Source: Chitinophagaceae bacterium IBVUCB2 (GTDB lineage Bacteria > Bacteroidota > Bacteroidia > Chitinophagales > Chitinophagaceae). Taken from it: DNA of 64,000 bases. Of the stretch, positions 25,160 to 33,413 are shown one piece after another (the first letter of the stretch is position 1; each line of letters starts with the position of its first letter). Where the stretch lies: positions 2,056,538 through 2,120,537 of the forward strand of contig NFUV01000001.1 of the NCBI GenBank assembly GCA_002127295.1, in the 5' to 3' direction. The translations under genes were made by a program, and so were the position numbers. Below the pieces are notes generated by a model. That model was not told the origin of the DNA and did no database searches. It saw nothing but the letters and a program-made list of their open reading frames with translations.

Positions 25160-25972
25160 TTAATTAATTCTTATCTGCCTGTTGCCGCCACCATTATTCT
25201 TATTCATCTCTGCCATCATTTTCTCCCTTTCTTTTTTAAATTCCTCTTGTGTATAGCGTTTTTTACCTGTAGGTTCTTTAATAGCAGCGATATCTACTTT
25301 TTCAGAAATGCTAAGGGCTTTAAAAACTTGCGTTCCGTCTTTTATATCCATTTCCAATATCAATCCCGGTAATTGTCCCTGGTATTCTGCTGGACCTGCC
25401 GATACAGGAATGCTGGTAGTAAACCAGGCAATGATAGCAACAGTGTCGGTAATTTCTTTACGTTCCAATTTACCGTTGTCCATATTCGTCATTGTTCTGG
25501 TACGGATGTTCGATGTTGTAGCTTTCATACAGGGCAAATTCAAAATGGTTTTTGTTTCACCGGTCATTTTCCATTTTAAAGATTTGATACTATCATCAAT
25601 GATAAACGACTTATCCATCACTTCTCTTTTCTCTACCCGTTTACCGGTTTCAAAATCATTGAACAGTACATCGTTGGAGCCTGCCATCACCATACGTATT
25701 TGCATACCACCACCTTCACCGCCACTGATATCGGTTGTTTCATTCGTCTCTTCTTCAGCAGCTTTCCATACGGATTTATTGTTGCCGAAGCTTAGTTCAA
25801 AATTATCTTTCCGGCTCTTTGGTATTTGACTTTCCATACCAGCCGGCATATTGCCACCGAAACTAATCTGCACCTGGGAAACTCTTTCATAGGTAACCGT
25901 CCCTTGTTTTTGTTGCGCCTCCAACACACCAGCTAATAAAACGGCACAACCGGCAATCAGAAATTTTTTCAT
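25160..25972 (-). CDS. GLPGLI family secreted protein
   Basis: A 270-residue protein with a signal peptide (1-19, GVLEAQ). It carries the family's hallmark near residue 205 as GQLPGLILEMD (variant of GLPGLI) and the preceding AWFTTSIPVSAGPAEYQ segment. A lysine/asparagine-rich tail follows. The GLPGLI family is abundant in Bacteroidota and is secreted, of unknown function. It forms its own transcript, ending in a clear terminator. Confidence 0.9.
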   Translation of the reverse strand: MKKFLIAGCAVLLAGVLEAQQKQGTVTYERVSQVQISFGGNMPAGMESQIPKSRKDNFELSFGNNKSVWKAAEEETNETTDISGGEGGGMQIRMVMAGSNDVLFNDFETGKRVEKREVMDKSFIIDDSIKSLKWKMTGETKTILNLPCMKATTSNIRTRTMTNMDNGKLERKEITDTVAIIAWFTTSIPVSAGPAEYQGQLPGLILEMDIKDGTQVFKALSISEKVDIAAIKEPTGKKRYTQEEFKKEREKMMAEMNKNNGGGNRQIRIN

Positions 25973-26135
25973 CGTTATAGTTTTATTTTAAACAGTTGAA
26001 TAATAATTTAATGAATTACGGACAGAGCCACCTCTTGCAGTTTCTGAACATTACTCAGCAATTGCGAAGCTCACACCCGTCATCCGTTCTTTCTTTCCAG
26101 GAGTCAAATCTATACAACCCTTTCTTCTCTATAAG

Positions 26136-26170
26136 TTAACCTACCTATCATTAAGGTTAATAAAGGTTAA
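26136..26170 (+). promoter_or_regulatory. Putative response-regulator operator of the sensor kinase operon
   Basis: Direct repeats AAGGTTAA (26153-26160) and AAGGTTAA (26163-26170) are spaced exactly 10 bp, with an inverted TTAACCT (26136-26142) upstream. OmpR-type regulators bind tandem repeats one helical turn apart. The site lies about 30 bases before a TACATTTG -7 element, an activator-like position, so autoregulation by the neighbouring RprY-like regulator is plausible. Confidence 0.45.
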
Positions 26171-26199
26171 AACCGCTGAAATACCAGCCAGCATTGATT

Positions 26200-26207
26200 T
26201 ACATTTG
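26200..26207 (+). promoter_or_regulatory. -7 element TACATTTG of the kinase operon
   Basis: TACATTTG is a full match to TAnnTTTG and sits 18 bases before the ATG at 26225. No -33 TTTG is present at normal spacing, which fits dependence on an activator bound at the upstream repeats. Confidence 0.5.
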
Positions 26208-26224
26208 TTCCGGAATTTATTTAT

Positions 26225-27718
26225 ATGAACAGACTCCGCTGGTTAGCATTATTAATGGGGGTGGCCATTCTCGGTATCACCGGCTTCCAGCTATACTGGT
26301 TAAACCAAAACTATGACCGGGAGAAAAGGTCGCTGGCAATAAAATCAGAAGCAACATTTCGTGACGCCATTTTACAATTACAAACTGCAAAGTTGAAATT
26401 GGATGGAATAGTTTGGGATAGCTCTGATAAGGTTGGTAGCAAAGGAGGGAAAGTAAAAATTATAATGGCGGATGGAGGCGAAAAAAGAACGAATGCAAAC
26501 TTTCGGCCCCGTGGAGAAATAGTCTCCACTATCAATGTTATCCGCAACAAATTAAAAGACTCATTGAAAACAATAACAAAGGGCCGACCCGGAGTTGTTA
26601 TTTCTATGAACCAGTCAAACAGTGTAACTCACAATGGCGAACCTGTGCACTTTGAACAACAAATCACCGGCACATCGGATAGAGGGGATTTTATTTTCAA
26701 CATGTTATATGGTGTAGATTCCTTACAAGATTCCTTGCGGATAGCTGAGGTAGATTCTGCCTACAGTGTGGCGTTAAAGAAACAAAAACTAAACGTTCCA
26801 TTTTCGATTATCAAAAACGATAATCCCGATCTCGACAACCCACAACCATTAAATGAAGTAGTAGTAGGGTTTGCTAAACCGGTCTCGTACCAGATGAACC
26901 TGGGAAACACTTTTCCGTATCTTTTTAAGCAGCTAACACAACCTCTTCTTTTTTCCATTCTTTTACTAGGGATTACTATTCTCTCATTTGTACTGTTGTA
27001 CCGGAACTTATTAAAGCAGCAACGACTAGCCGCTTTAAAAAATGAATTCATCAGCAATATTACCCATGAATTAAAAACACCGATTGCTACCGTAGGAGTT
27101 GCGATAGAGGCACTAAAAAATTTTAATGCGATTGAAGACCCGAAGCGTACGAAGGAATATCTTGATATTTCTCAGAATGAATTACAACGACTGAGCTTAC
27201 TGGTAGACAAAGTACTGAAGTTATCCATGTTTGAGAAAAAAGAAGTGGAGCTGAAATATGAAACGGTTGATCTCAAAGAAGTGGTGGATGAAGTAGTAGG
27301 GTCACTAAAATTACAATTCGAAAAAAATAATGCAAGAGTAACTGTTGCTACGGAAGGTAACCTTGTTTTACAGGCAGACAGGCTGCACCTGTTGAGTGTA
27401 GTGTTCAACCTGCTCGATAATGCACTTAAATACAGCAAAGAAAATCTTTCAGTACAAATAAGCCTGGCAGAAAAAGACAATACAATTGCGATGACAGTTA
27501 CGGATAATGGCATTGGTATTGAAGCGGAGTACAAAGAAAAAATATTTGAAAAATTCTTCCGGGTGCCACATGGCGATACACACAATGCAAAAGGCTATGG
27601 ACTGGGATTAAGCTATGTGTCGAGGGTGATCGAACAACATAAGGGAACTATTGCAGTAGAAAGTCAACCGGGTATCGGAACATCTTTCATCATCACACTA
27701 CCAAAAAATTCAGCATGA
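26225..27718 (+). CDS. Sensor histidine kinase (RprX-like)
   Basis: A 497-residue membrane sensor kinase. Helix 1 is at ~6-26, a ~210-residue periplasmic sensor region of unknown fold follows, and helix 2 is at ~236-258. HisKA has phospho-acceptor His281 in ISNITHELKTP. The HATPase_c domain shows the N box (LLDNALKYSK), G1 (VTDNGIG), F box (KFFRVPHGD) and G2 (GYGLGLSYV). The stop overlaps the regulator start by four bases. The layout resembles Bacteroides RprX; the signal is unknown. Upstream repeats may be its own operator. Confidence 0.93.
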   Translation: MNRLRWLALLMGVAILGITGFQLYWLNQNYDREKRSLAIKSEATFRDAILQLQTAKLKLDGIVWDSSDKVGSKGGKVKIIMADGGEKRTNANFRPRGEIVSTINVIRNKLKDSLKTITKGRPGVVISMNQSNSVTHNGEPVHFEQQITGTSDRGDFIFNMLYGVDSLQDSLRIAEVDSAYSVALKKQKLNVPFSIIKNDNPDLDNPQPLNEVVVGFAKPVSYQMNLGNTFPYLFKQLTQPLLFSILLLGITILSFVLLYRNLLKQQRLAALKNEFISNITHELKTPIATVGVAIEALKNFNAIEDPKRTKEYLDISQNELQRLSLLVDKVLKLSMFEKKEVELKYETVDLKEVVDEVVGSLKLQFEKNNARVTVATEGNLVLQADRLHLLSVVFNLLDNALKYSKENLSVQISLAEKDNTIAMTVTDNGIGIEAEYKEKIFEKFFRVPHGDTHNAKGYGLGLSYVSRVIEQHKGTIAVESQPGIGTSFIITLPKNSA

Positions 27719-28404
27719 GCAGGATCAAAGTTTTATATGTAGAGGATGAACTCTTTCTTGGAAAGATCGTAAAAGAAAGCCTCGAAAGCCGCAACTATGA
27801 AGTTGTAATGGAAAGTGATGGTGCCAAGGCAACCGATCTATTTAAAAAATCAAAACCGGATATCTGTGTGCTGGATGTAATGCTGCCGAATAAGGATGGA
27901 TTTACAATTGCGGATGAGATAAGAGAACTGGATGAGGAAGTCCCCATTATTTTTTTGACAGCCAAAGTACAAACAGAAGATGTGGTAAAAGGTTTTTCAG
28001 CAGGTGGCAATGATTATATCCGGAAACCATTCAGCATGGAAGAATTGATTGTGCGGATTCAAAACTTATTGCGGAATAAGCAAGAAGGATTACCCAGATC
28101 AAATGACGGAACAGCCATAATGGGCAGGTATAATTTTCAAATGAACAGGCAGATACTGAGTAATGGCAAAGAAGATAAGAAGCTTTCTTACCGGGAAAGT
28201 GAGTTATTGAAATTGCTCTATGAAAACCGGGAGAAAATTATTGACCGAAAAGACATTCTCAACTTGCTTTGGGGAAATGATTCGTTCTTTAATAGCCGTA
28301 ACCTTGATGTATATATCACCAAACTCCGGGGTTATTTAAAAGAAGATCCTTCGCTGGAAATAATCACTATTAAAGGAATTGGTTATCGCTTTGTAGCCGG
28401 GTAA
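27715..28404 (+). CDS. OmpR-family response regulator (RprY-like)
   Basis: A 229-residue two-domain regulator. The receiver (1-120) has phospho-acceptor Asp54 in CVLDVML, acidic Glu10-Asp11 and Lys in IRKPFS. The C-terminal winged helix (~135-229) ends DVYITKLRGYLKEDPSLEII...GIGYRFVAG, the usual OmpR-family ending. ATG 27715 overlaps the kinase stop codon (ATGA), showing translational coupling. It likely binds the AAGGTTAA tandem repeats before the kinase; other targets are not in view. Confidence 0.95.
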   Translation: MSRIKVLYVEDELFLGKIVKESLESRNYEVVMESDGAKATDLFKKSKPDICVLDVMLPNKDGFTIADEIRELDEEVPIIFLTAKVQTEDVVKGFSAGGNDYIRKPFSMEELIVRIQNLLRNKQEGLPRSNDGTAIMGRYNFQMNRQILSNGKEDKKLSYRESELLKLLYENREKIIDRKDILNLLWGNDSFFNSRNLDVYITKLRGYLKEDPSLEIITIKGIGYRFVAG

Positions 28405-28460
28405 AATACCCGAAACACGGTAGGCATTACTCTGAAAATGGTATTAATTTTAGTACAGCT

Positions 28461-29000
28461 ATGCGTTACTTCCTTTTACTTTCATTGCTACTAACCACTA
28501 TTACCACAGCGGCACAACATTGTCCCTGGGATTGCTCCGGTTTGCTGATGCTTAAAACGGATGCGACCCATGAAGAAATGAAACGATTAGACCCTATACT
28601 GGTAGATATAAATAAAGATCCAATAGATCAGAAACAATATGGAGCCGGTGGCGACAGCACTAATCTCTGTCGTTTTTTATTTTATGATGATTTTTTAAAA
28701 TTTCGGATATCCCGTATTAAAATAAATAATTGGAATTCCTACGACACTTTGTATCATTTTGCAAAAGATCACTACGTAGTCCGCATTAATTATTGTGGTA
28801 ATAGTACCAGTGATTTATTTGTACGATATAATGATCCCGCTGCTGCAACTGGCTATAACTATATAGAAATTCCGGCCTCCCGCCGTATACACCTGCATGA
28901 CTACAGCAGGGAGATAAATAGAAGAGAAACCGAAAAAATTCTTCAATCCATTCAACCTTTTATTCTTACTATCAGCAGGAAAGAGTTTGGCTTACTATAA
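28461..29000 (+). CDS. Secreted protein of unknown function, 179 aa
   Basis: The protein has a signal peptide (1-18, TTITTAAQ), then a beta-rich domain with four cysteines (HCPWDCSG, NLCRF, INYCGN) that might form disulfides in the periplasm. No family is recognised. It follows the regulator gene on the same strand after 56 bases, so it could be an RprXY-associated gene, although no operator is visible before it. Confidence 0.7.
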   Translation: MRYFLLLSLLLTTITTAAQHCPWDCSGLLMLKTDATHEEMKRLDPILVDINKDPIDQKQYGAGGDSTNLCRFLFYDDFLKFRISRIKINNWNSYDTLYHFAKDHYVVRINYCGNSTSDLFVRYNDPAAATGYNYIEIPASRRIHLHDYSREINRRETEKILQSIQPFILTISRKEFGLL

Positions 29001-29014
29001 AAGCTAAAATCATT

Positions 29015-29022
29015 TATCTTTC
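29015..29022 (+). promoter_or_regulatory. -7-like element at the nagA start
   Basis: TATCTTTC fits TAnnTTTG/C and lies 8 bases before the TTG at 29030, so transcription would begin almost on the start codon. This would give a nearly leaderless mRNA, or the real start is different. Confidence 0.35.
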
Positions 29023-29029
29023 CGCCCCG

Positions 29030-30127
29030 TTGGCAACTACTAAAATATATATAGCAGATAAAATTTTTACAGGAGAAACCTGGCTGCAAAATCACGCAGT
29101 AATAGTAGAGAAACATATCATAAAGGAAGTCCTTCCTGTTTCATCCTTATCGGCAGACCAGCAAGCAGAAAAGTTTTCCAATTGTTTTCTTACTCCATCC
29201 TTTATCGACTTACAGATCTACGGTGCCGGAGGGAAACTATTATCAGCCCATCCGAAACCCGCCTCTCTGCAACTATTACAAGAGCACAATGCGAAAGGGG
29301 GAACCATTTTTTGTTTACCCACAGCAGCTACTAACACTTACGAGGTATTTTTTAAATGTATTGATGCCGTTAGAGAATATTGGAAAAATAATGGTTCCGG
29401 CATTCTTGGGTTGCATTTAGAAGGTCCGTGGATAAATGCCGGTAAACGGGGAGCACATATTGAGTCGCTGGTTCATTCTCCTTCTGTACAACAAGTACAG
29501 GACCTGTTGAATTATGGGAAGGATGTGATTAAAATGATAACACTTGCACCAGAAATTGTGAGCAAAGAAATTATTGACATTATTAAATCATCCGGCATTA
29601 TTATTTCTGCCGGTCATAGTAATGCAACTTATAGTGAAGCAAAAGAAAGTTTTACAAATGGCATTACAGCGGTAACTCATTTATACAATGCTATGAGTCC
29701 ATTGCAGCATCGGCAACCGGGCCTGGTAGGCGCTGCCATGAATGATGCTACAGTAATGGCAAGCATTATCCCCGATGGGTATCATGTGGACTATGCTGCA
29801 ATGCGGATAGCAAAACAAGTAATGAAAGAAAGACTATTTGTAATTACCGATGCCGTTACAGATACAATCGAAGGAGAATATCAGCACCAGGCAGCGGGAG
29901 ATAAATATGAAGCGAATAATATTTTAAGCGGCTCTGCATTAACCATGGCAAAAGCTGTACAAAACCTGGTTAATTTCGCCGGCATTGAGTTAGGAGAGGC
30001 GTTAAGAATGTGCAGTCTTTATCCTGCGAGATTAGTTGGGTTAAGTGACTATGGAAAAATTGAAAAAGGATACAGCAGTAGTATATTAGTAATGAATGAA
30101 AAAATGGAAGTGATTCGACTACTTTGA
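29030..30127 (+). CDS. nagA: N-acetylglucosamine-6-phosphate deacetylase
   Basis: NagA removes acetate from GlcNAc-6-phosphate in amino sugar and cell-wall recycling, a cytosolic metal-dependent amidohydrolase. Markers are GLHLEGPWIN (~125), SAGHSNATYSEA with metal His near 195, AVTHLYNAMSPLQHRQPG with His near 217, and ITDAVTD with the catalytic Asp near 280. The 365-residue length is normal. The N-terminus aligns with the family only if TTG 29030 is used (no ATG is available). nagB is not in the window. It ends 14 bases before the PagL-like gene start. Confidence 0.92.
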   Translation: MATTKIYIADKIFTGETWLQNHAVIVEKHIIKEVLPVSSLSADQQAEKFSNCFLTPSFIDLQIYGAGGKLLSAHPKPASLQLLQEHNAKGGTIFCLPTAATNTYEVFFKCIDAVREYWKNNGSGILGLHLEGPWINAGKRGAHIESLVHSPSVQQVQDLLNYGKDVIKMITLAPEIVSKEIIDIIKSSGIIISAGHSNATYSEAKESFTNGITAVTHLYNAMSPLQHRQPGLVGAAMNDATVMASIIPDGYHVDYAAMRIAKQVMKERLFVITDAVTDTIEGEYQHQAAGDKYEANNILSGSALTMAKAVQNLVNFAGIELGEALRMCSLYPARLVGLSDYGKIEKGYSSSILVMNEKMEVIRLL

Positions 30128-30141
30128 ATTAATTGACATCT

Positions 30142-31347
30142 ATGAAGGCGAAACAAGTTTGGGGTTTTATTATTACAGCATTTATTCTTTTCAATTCTTC
30201 AGCTATAGCACAACCCGATGCAAAAAGAATTCAATATCCTGCCGGTTTAAAGAATGCTTATTTCGGAGTTAGCCTCGGATATATCAACTATCCTTTTTCA
30301 TTTGCACAATTGGAACCGGGCTTTACGGCTGAGTCAGTAACTGTTCCGCATATTGCGCCACGGCTTGTTTTGTATGGTTATGAATTCAATAAATATCTTG
30401 CCGCACAAATAACTTATATGCGCCCTGTTGATTGGGTAGGATATAAAAATATTAATGGTGATCAGCAACTTCGTACCGTGTGGATGAATGTAGGCGGACT
30501 CACATTGGTTGGAAACATTCCATTGCACAAGAAACTTTCTTTGTATGCAGAAGCCGGCCTAGGAGTAATAACCCGAAAAGGTATTTATATAAATGATGTA
30601 CCAGCCGTAAAGAGTGCCGTATACGCTACAGGTTTATTTGGCGCAGGCCTGCAATATCATCTGAATCATAAATGGGATTTACTATTGGGTGCAACCTTAT
30701 CTCCTGCACATGCAAAAGTCAAACAACCACAAACAACTTTTTTCTCTGCCGGGTTTAATTATCACTTAAGAGAATTATCCAACGAAAAAGTTGAGAGTGT
30801 TATTAAGAGTGGTTATCATTTCCCCAAACACTTTATTAATGTGGCTTATACCAGTAATGCATTGGGCTATGGAGTAAACGATCTTTTTTCTAAAACACTC
30901 CCTTTCTTTTGGGGTGGTGATGCTCATGTGCGGTCGGGTGTTTCTGTAAACTACCAACGCAATATTTTTCATGCCCGTAAAGTATTCGCTTTAGATATTG
31001 GTACCACCGCAGGTTACTGGAAAAGCGAAGACAATAAAGAGGATTTTTATACTTTCTCTATCTACCCGGTGTTGAAGTTCGCTGCCTTCCGCTCTAAAAA
31101 AACAGATGTGTATTTTGAATATTCTGTAGCTGGCCCAACGTACATTTCAAGAACATTGATTGATGATGAAAAGACAGGAAGACATTTTACTTTTCATGAC
31201 CAGATGGGCTTGAATGTATTTAGCGGCAAAAACAAAAACCTGCAAACAGGTCTTCGTATCGGCCATTTCTCCAATGGAAATATTTTTCCGGATAATAATG
31301 GGGTAAAAGTTCCGCTGACGCTTAGCGTTGGCTATGTACTTAAATAA
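30142..31347 (+). CDS. PagL-like acyloxyacyl hydrolase fused to an N-terminal beta-barrel
   Basis: An outer-membrane protein of 401 residues from ATG 30142 with a signal peptide (1-22). Residues ~35-210 look like an OmpA/OmpW-type 8-strand barrel (alternating YFGVSLGYINYPF, ...GAGLQYHLNHKWDLLLGATL). Residues ~225-401 resemble lipid A 3-O-deacylase PagL, with the motif RIGHFSNGNIFPDNNG near the end placing the catalytic His-x-Ser. PagL proteins are usually ~170 residues, so two barrels in one chain is unusual. Deacylation of lipid A is the predicted role. It is probably cotranscribed with nagA. Confidence 0.75.
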   Translation: MKAKQVWGFIITAFILFNSSAIAQPDAKRIQYPAGLKNAYFGVSLGYINYPFSFAQLEPGFTAESVTVPHIAPRLVLYGYEFNKYLAAQITYMRPVDWVGYKNINGDQQLRTVWMNVGGLTLVGNIPLHKKLSLYAEAGLGVITRKGIYINDVPAVKSAVYATGLFGAGLQYHLNHKWDLLLGATLSPAHAKVKQPQTTFFSAGFNYHLRELSNEKVESVIKSGYHFPKHFINVAYTSNALGYGVNDLFSKTLPFFWGGDAHVRSGVSVNYQRNIFHARKVFALDIGTTAGYWKSEDNKEDFYTFSIYPVLKFAAFRSKKTDVYFEYSVAGPTYISRTLIDDEKTGRHFTFHDQMGLNVFSGKNKNLQTGLRIGHFSNGNIFPDNNGVKVPLTLSVGYVLK

Positions 31348-31452
31348 ATGATTTTCATTTCTATATTTTCTGCCTATATTTTTTTACCGGGTTACGGAAA
31401 ACTTTTTTACCTTTTACAGACCAACCATTAACCATCTAAACTGCAAACCAAC

Positions 31453-32406
31453 ATGAGAAAGCTTCTTGTATTGGCAGTGTTGTTTTCTATAACAATTGCT
31501 GCTGTATATTTCTCTGCTTGTAATAACAACCAATCTGACAAGCAGGTAACCACCGAAACAGATTCACTTAAACAATTAGTAGACAGAGGCCATTACCTGG
31601 CGCATTATGTTACGCAATGTATGGACTGCCATAGTGTAAGAGATACGGGCAAATTTTCCATGCCTATAGTACCAGGCACGGAAGGCGGCGGATCTGCGTT
31701 TCCATTTGGTAAAAACGAAGGAGTTCCCGGTGAGGTAACACCACCGAATATCACTCCATTTGCATTAAAAGATTGGACAGATGCGGAATTGATAAGAGCT
31801 ATTACAGAAGGAGTAAATAAAAAAGGCGATACACTGTTTCCAATAATGCCGTATCAGCATTTTAGCAAGATGGCAAAAAATGATATACTGTCGATTGTGG
31901 CTTATATCCGTTCCTTAAAACCGATCGAACGAACTACTCCTCCACGGAGATTAGAAATTCCAATGAGTATGCTGGGTCCATTACCGGCTGTTAATCTTGA
32001 CAATAATAGCATACCTGATAAAACGGATAAAGTAAAGTATGGCGAATACATTGTAAATGCAGCGGTGTGTTCGGAATGCCATACGCCGATGGGACCGCAG
32101 GGACCAGACTTTTCAAAAATGTTTGCCGGAGGCTTTGTATTTGAATTGCCCATGTTTAAAGTGGCGGTAGGGAATATCACATCCGATTCTGCTACGGGTA
32201 TTGGCAGCTGGACCGAAGAAATGTTTTTAGCAAGATTTAAAAACAATGGTGCTGATGAAATGGTGAACAAATATCCCGGCAGGCAGAACACTATAATGCC
32301 CTGGTCTATGTATGCGAAAATGGGTGAAGAAGAATTAAAAGCTGTTTATGCATACCTGCGTACAGTGAAACCAATCGTTAATAAAGTAGAGAAGTATCCG
32401 AAGTAA
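31453..32406 (+). CDS. Diheme c-type cytochrome lipoprotein
   Basis: A 317-residue lipoprotein: lipobox FSAC with Cys23. Two heme-binding CxxCH sites lie in QCMDCH (Cys56-His60) and CSECH (near residue 207), each followed by a Met-containing distal-ligand segment (MPYQHF, MPWSMYAKM). Each half resembles cytochrome c domains of alcohol or sugar dehydrogenase complexes and isolated electron carriers. It acts in the periplasmic or outer-membrane face. Partners are not adjacent. A strong bidirectional terminator follows. Confidence 0.9.
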   Translation: MRKLLVLAVLFSITIAAVYFSACNNNQSDKQVTTETDSLKQLVDRGHYLAHYVTQCMDCHSVRDTGKFSMPIVPGTEGGGSAFPFGKNEGVPGEVTPPNITPFALKDWTDAELIRAITEGVNKKGDTLFPIMPYQHFSKMAKNDILSIVAYIRSLKPIERTTPPRRLEIPMSMLGPLPAVNLDNNSIPDKTDKVKYGEYIVNAAVCSECHTPMGPQGPDFSKMFAGGFVFELPMFKVAVGNITSDSATGIGSWTEEMFLARFKNNGADEMVNKYPGRQNTIMPWSMYAKMGEEELKAVYAYLRTVKPIVNKVEKYPK

Positions 32407-32411
32407 ATTTT

Positions 32412-32459
32412 TTCCGCAACCCTGCCGATCGTTTGACCCGGAGGGTTGCGGAATTTTTT
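32412..32459. terminator. Bidirectional terminator
   Basis: TTCCGCAACCCT (32412-32423) pairs perfectly with AGGGTTGCGGAA (32442-32453) around an 18-base loop, with A-rich and T-rich flanks. It serves both the cytochrome gene and the convergent lipoprotein gene at 32460. Confidence 0.9.
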
Positions 32460-32924
32460 CTATTGATCTTTAAAACTTTCTCTTGTAAAAGTTCCTGGTT
32501 GCGCATGGTCACCTTCTTCAAAATCAAAATTCGCAAAGCGTATACCCGGAATTTCAGTAAGATTATAAACGGCAGAAGCAAAGTACATACTTGGCCCTGT
32601 AGAGCCCATCTGCTGTGTTAGATAAGTAGCATCCGTTATTTTTATAAAGATAGTATCGCCGGAAGTTTTAATAAGTGTAAGTGCAATGTTGGGATTACTG
32701 CTGTTCAAAAAATCAACTACCGCTTGTGGTGATAAGCTGTCTGGTCCTATCATTTCTTGTTTCGTTAATTCCAGCTTACCGGTTGAATCATTTAAAACCG
32801 CCTGCCAGCTAAAAGTATATTCGGAAATAGAAGTTGAATCCTCCTCTGCATCGGGTTGATCAGCTTTATTGTTACAGGCAATGAATACGGAACAAGCAAA
32901 AACAATTAATAAATAATTTTTCAT
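32460..32924 (-). CDS. Lipoprotein of unknown function, 154 aa
   Basis: The protein starts MKNYLLIVFACSVFIACNNK with lipobox FIAC (Cys17), so it is exported and lipidated. The mature body is acidic and rich in serine and threonine, with no recognised domain and mostly beta-strand propensity. It lies 47 bases after the DUF3817 gene on the same strand. Confidence 0.75.
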   Translation of the reverse strand: MKNYLLIVFACSVFIACNNKADQPDAEEDSTSISEYTFSWQAVLNDSTGKLELTKQEMIGPDSLSPQAVVDFLNSSNPNIALTLIKTSGDTIFIKITDATYLTQQMGSTGPSMYFASAVYNLTEIPGIRFANFDFEEGDHAQPGTFTRESFKDQ

Positions 32925-32971
32925 AGCGGGATGATTTGGAGTGGTGAAGGTAGGAATTTATTAGGGAGGTG

Positions 32972-33268
32972 TTATCCTGCTGCTTCCTCCCTCTTCCACT
33001 CCTTATCCATATAAAAAGTTCCAAAAGGAATTATAGAAGCAATAAACACTTTTAATCCCCATCCAAAAGATTTATTATACTGATCTTTTACCAGGTAGGC
33101 AGCAACTGCTAAAGCAACAAATAAAACACCATGCAATCCTCCAATAAGAGTAACCGCCATCGGCATATTCGCAAAATATTTTAATGGCATGGCTATTAAT
33201 AACAATACTAAAAAAGAAATCCCTTCTATAAATGCAATTTTTCTAAACCAGCTATATGTTTTTTTCAT
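32972..33268 (-). CDS. DUF3817 membrane protein
   Basis: A 98-residue protein with three hydrophobic helices (EGISFLVLLLIAMPLKYF, GGLHGVLFVALAVAAYLVKD, FGWGLKVFIASIIPFGTFYMD) and the family's conserved EG(I/V)S and GGLHG-type turns. DUF3817 proteins are small inner-membrane proteins of unknown role. The ATG at 33268 abuts one arm of the 33269-33413 inverted-repeat element, so the promoter or ribosome-binding site region lies within that element. Confidence 0.88.
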   Translation of the reverse strand: MKKTYSWFRKIAFIEGISFLVLLLIAMPLKYFANMPMAVTLIGGLHGVLFVALAVAAYLVKDQYNKSFGWGLKVFIASIIPFGTFYMDKEWKREEAAG

Positions 33269-33413
33269 AAACCCCTACCCCTACAGGGGCTTTTAAACTC
33301 CGAGTTATTAAAATGCTTTACTGCATTTAAAAATTTTAGCTCGGCATCGGTTAAAAAATATTTTCTCAAACTATAATGAATTTCCCATAAAGCCCCTTTA
33401 GGGGTTGGGGTTT
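33269..33413. repeat. REPIN-like element with 25-bp inverted arms
   Basis: The left arm (33269-33293) is the inverse of the right arm (33389-33413), 23 of 25 bases. Each arm itself contains the palindromic core CCCCT(A/N)AAGGGG followed by a GGGG-rich tail. The ~95-base interior also has nested inverted segments (CCGAG near 33300 and CTCGG near 33340). The arms touch the DUF3817 start codon and overlap the mqnC stop. No ORF is inside. The arrangement resembles paired REP sequences mobilised by a REP-associated transposase, which is not in the window. Confidence 0.65.
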
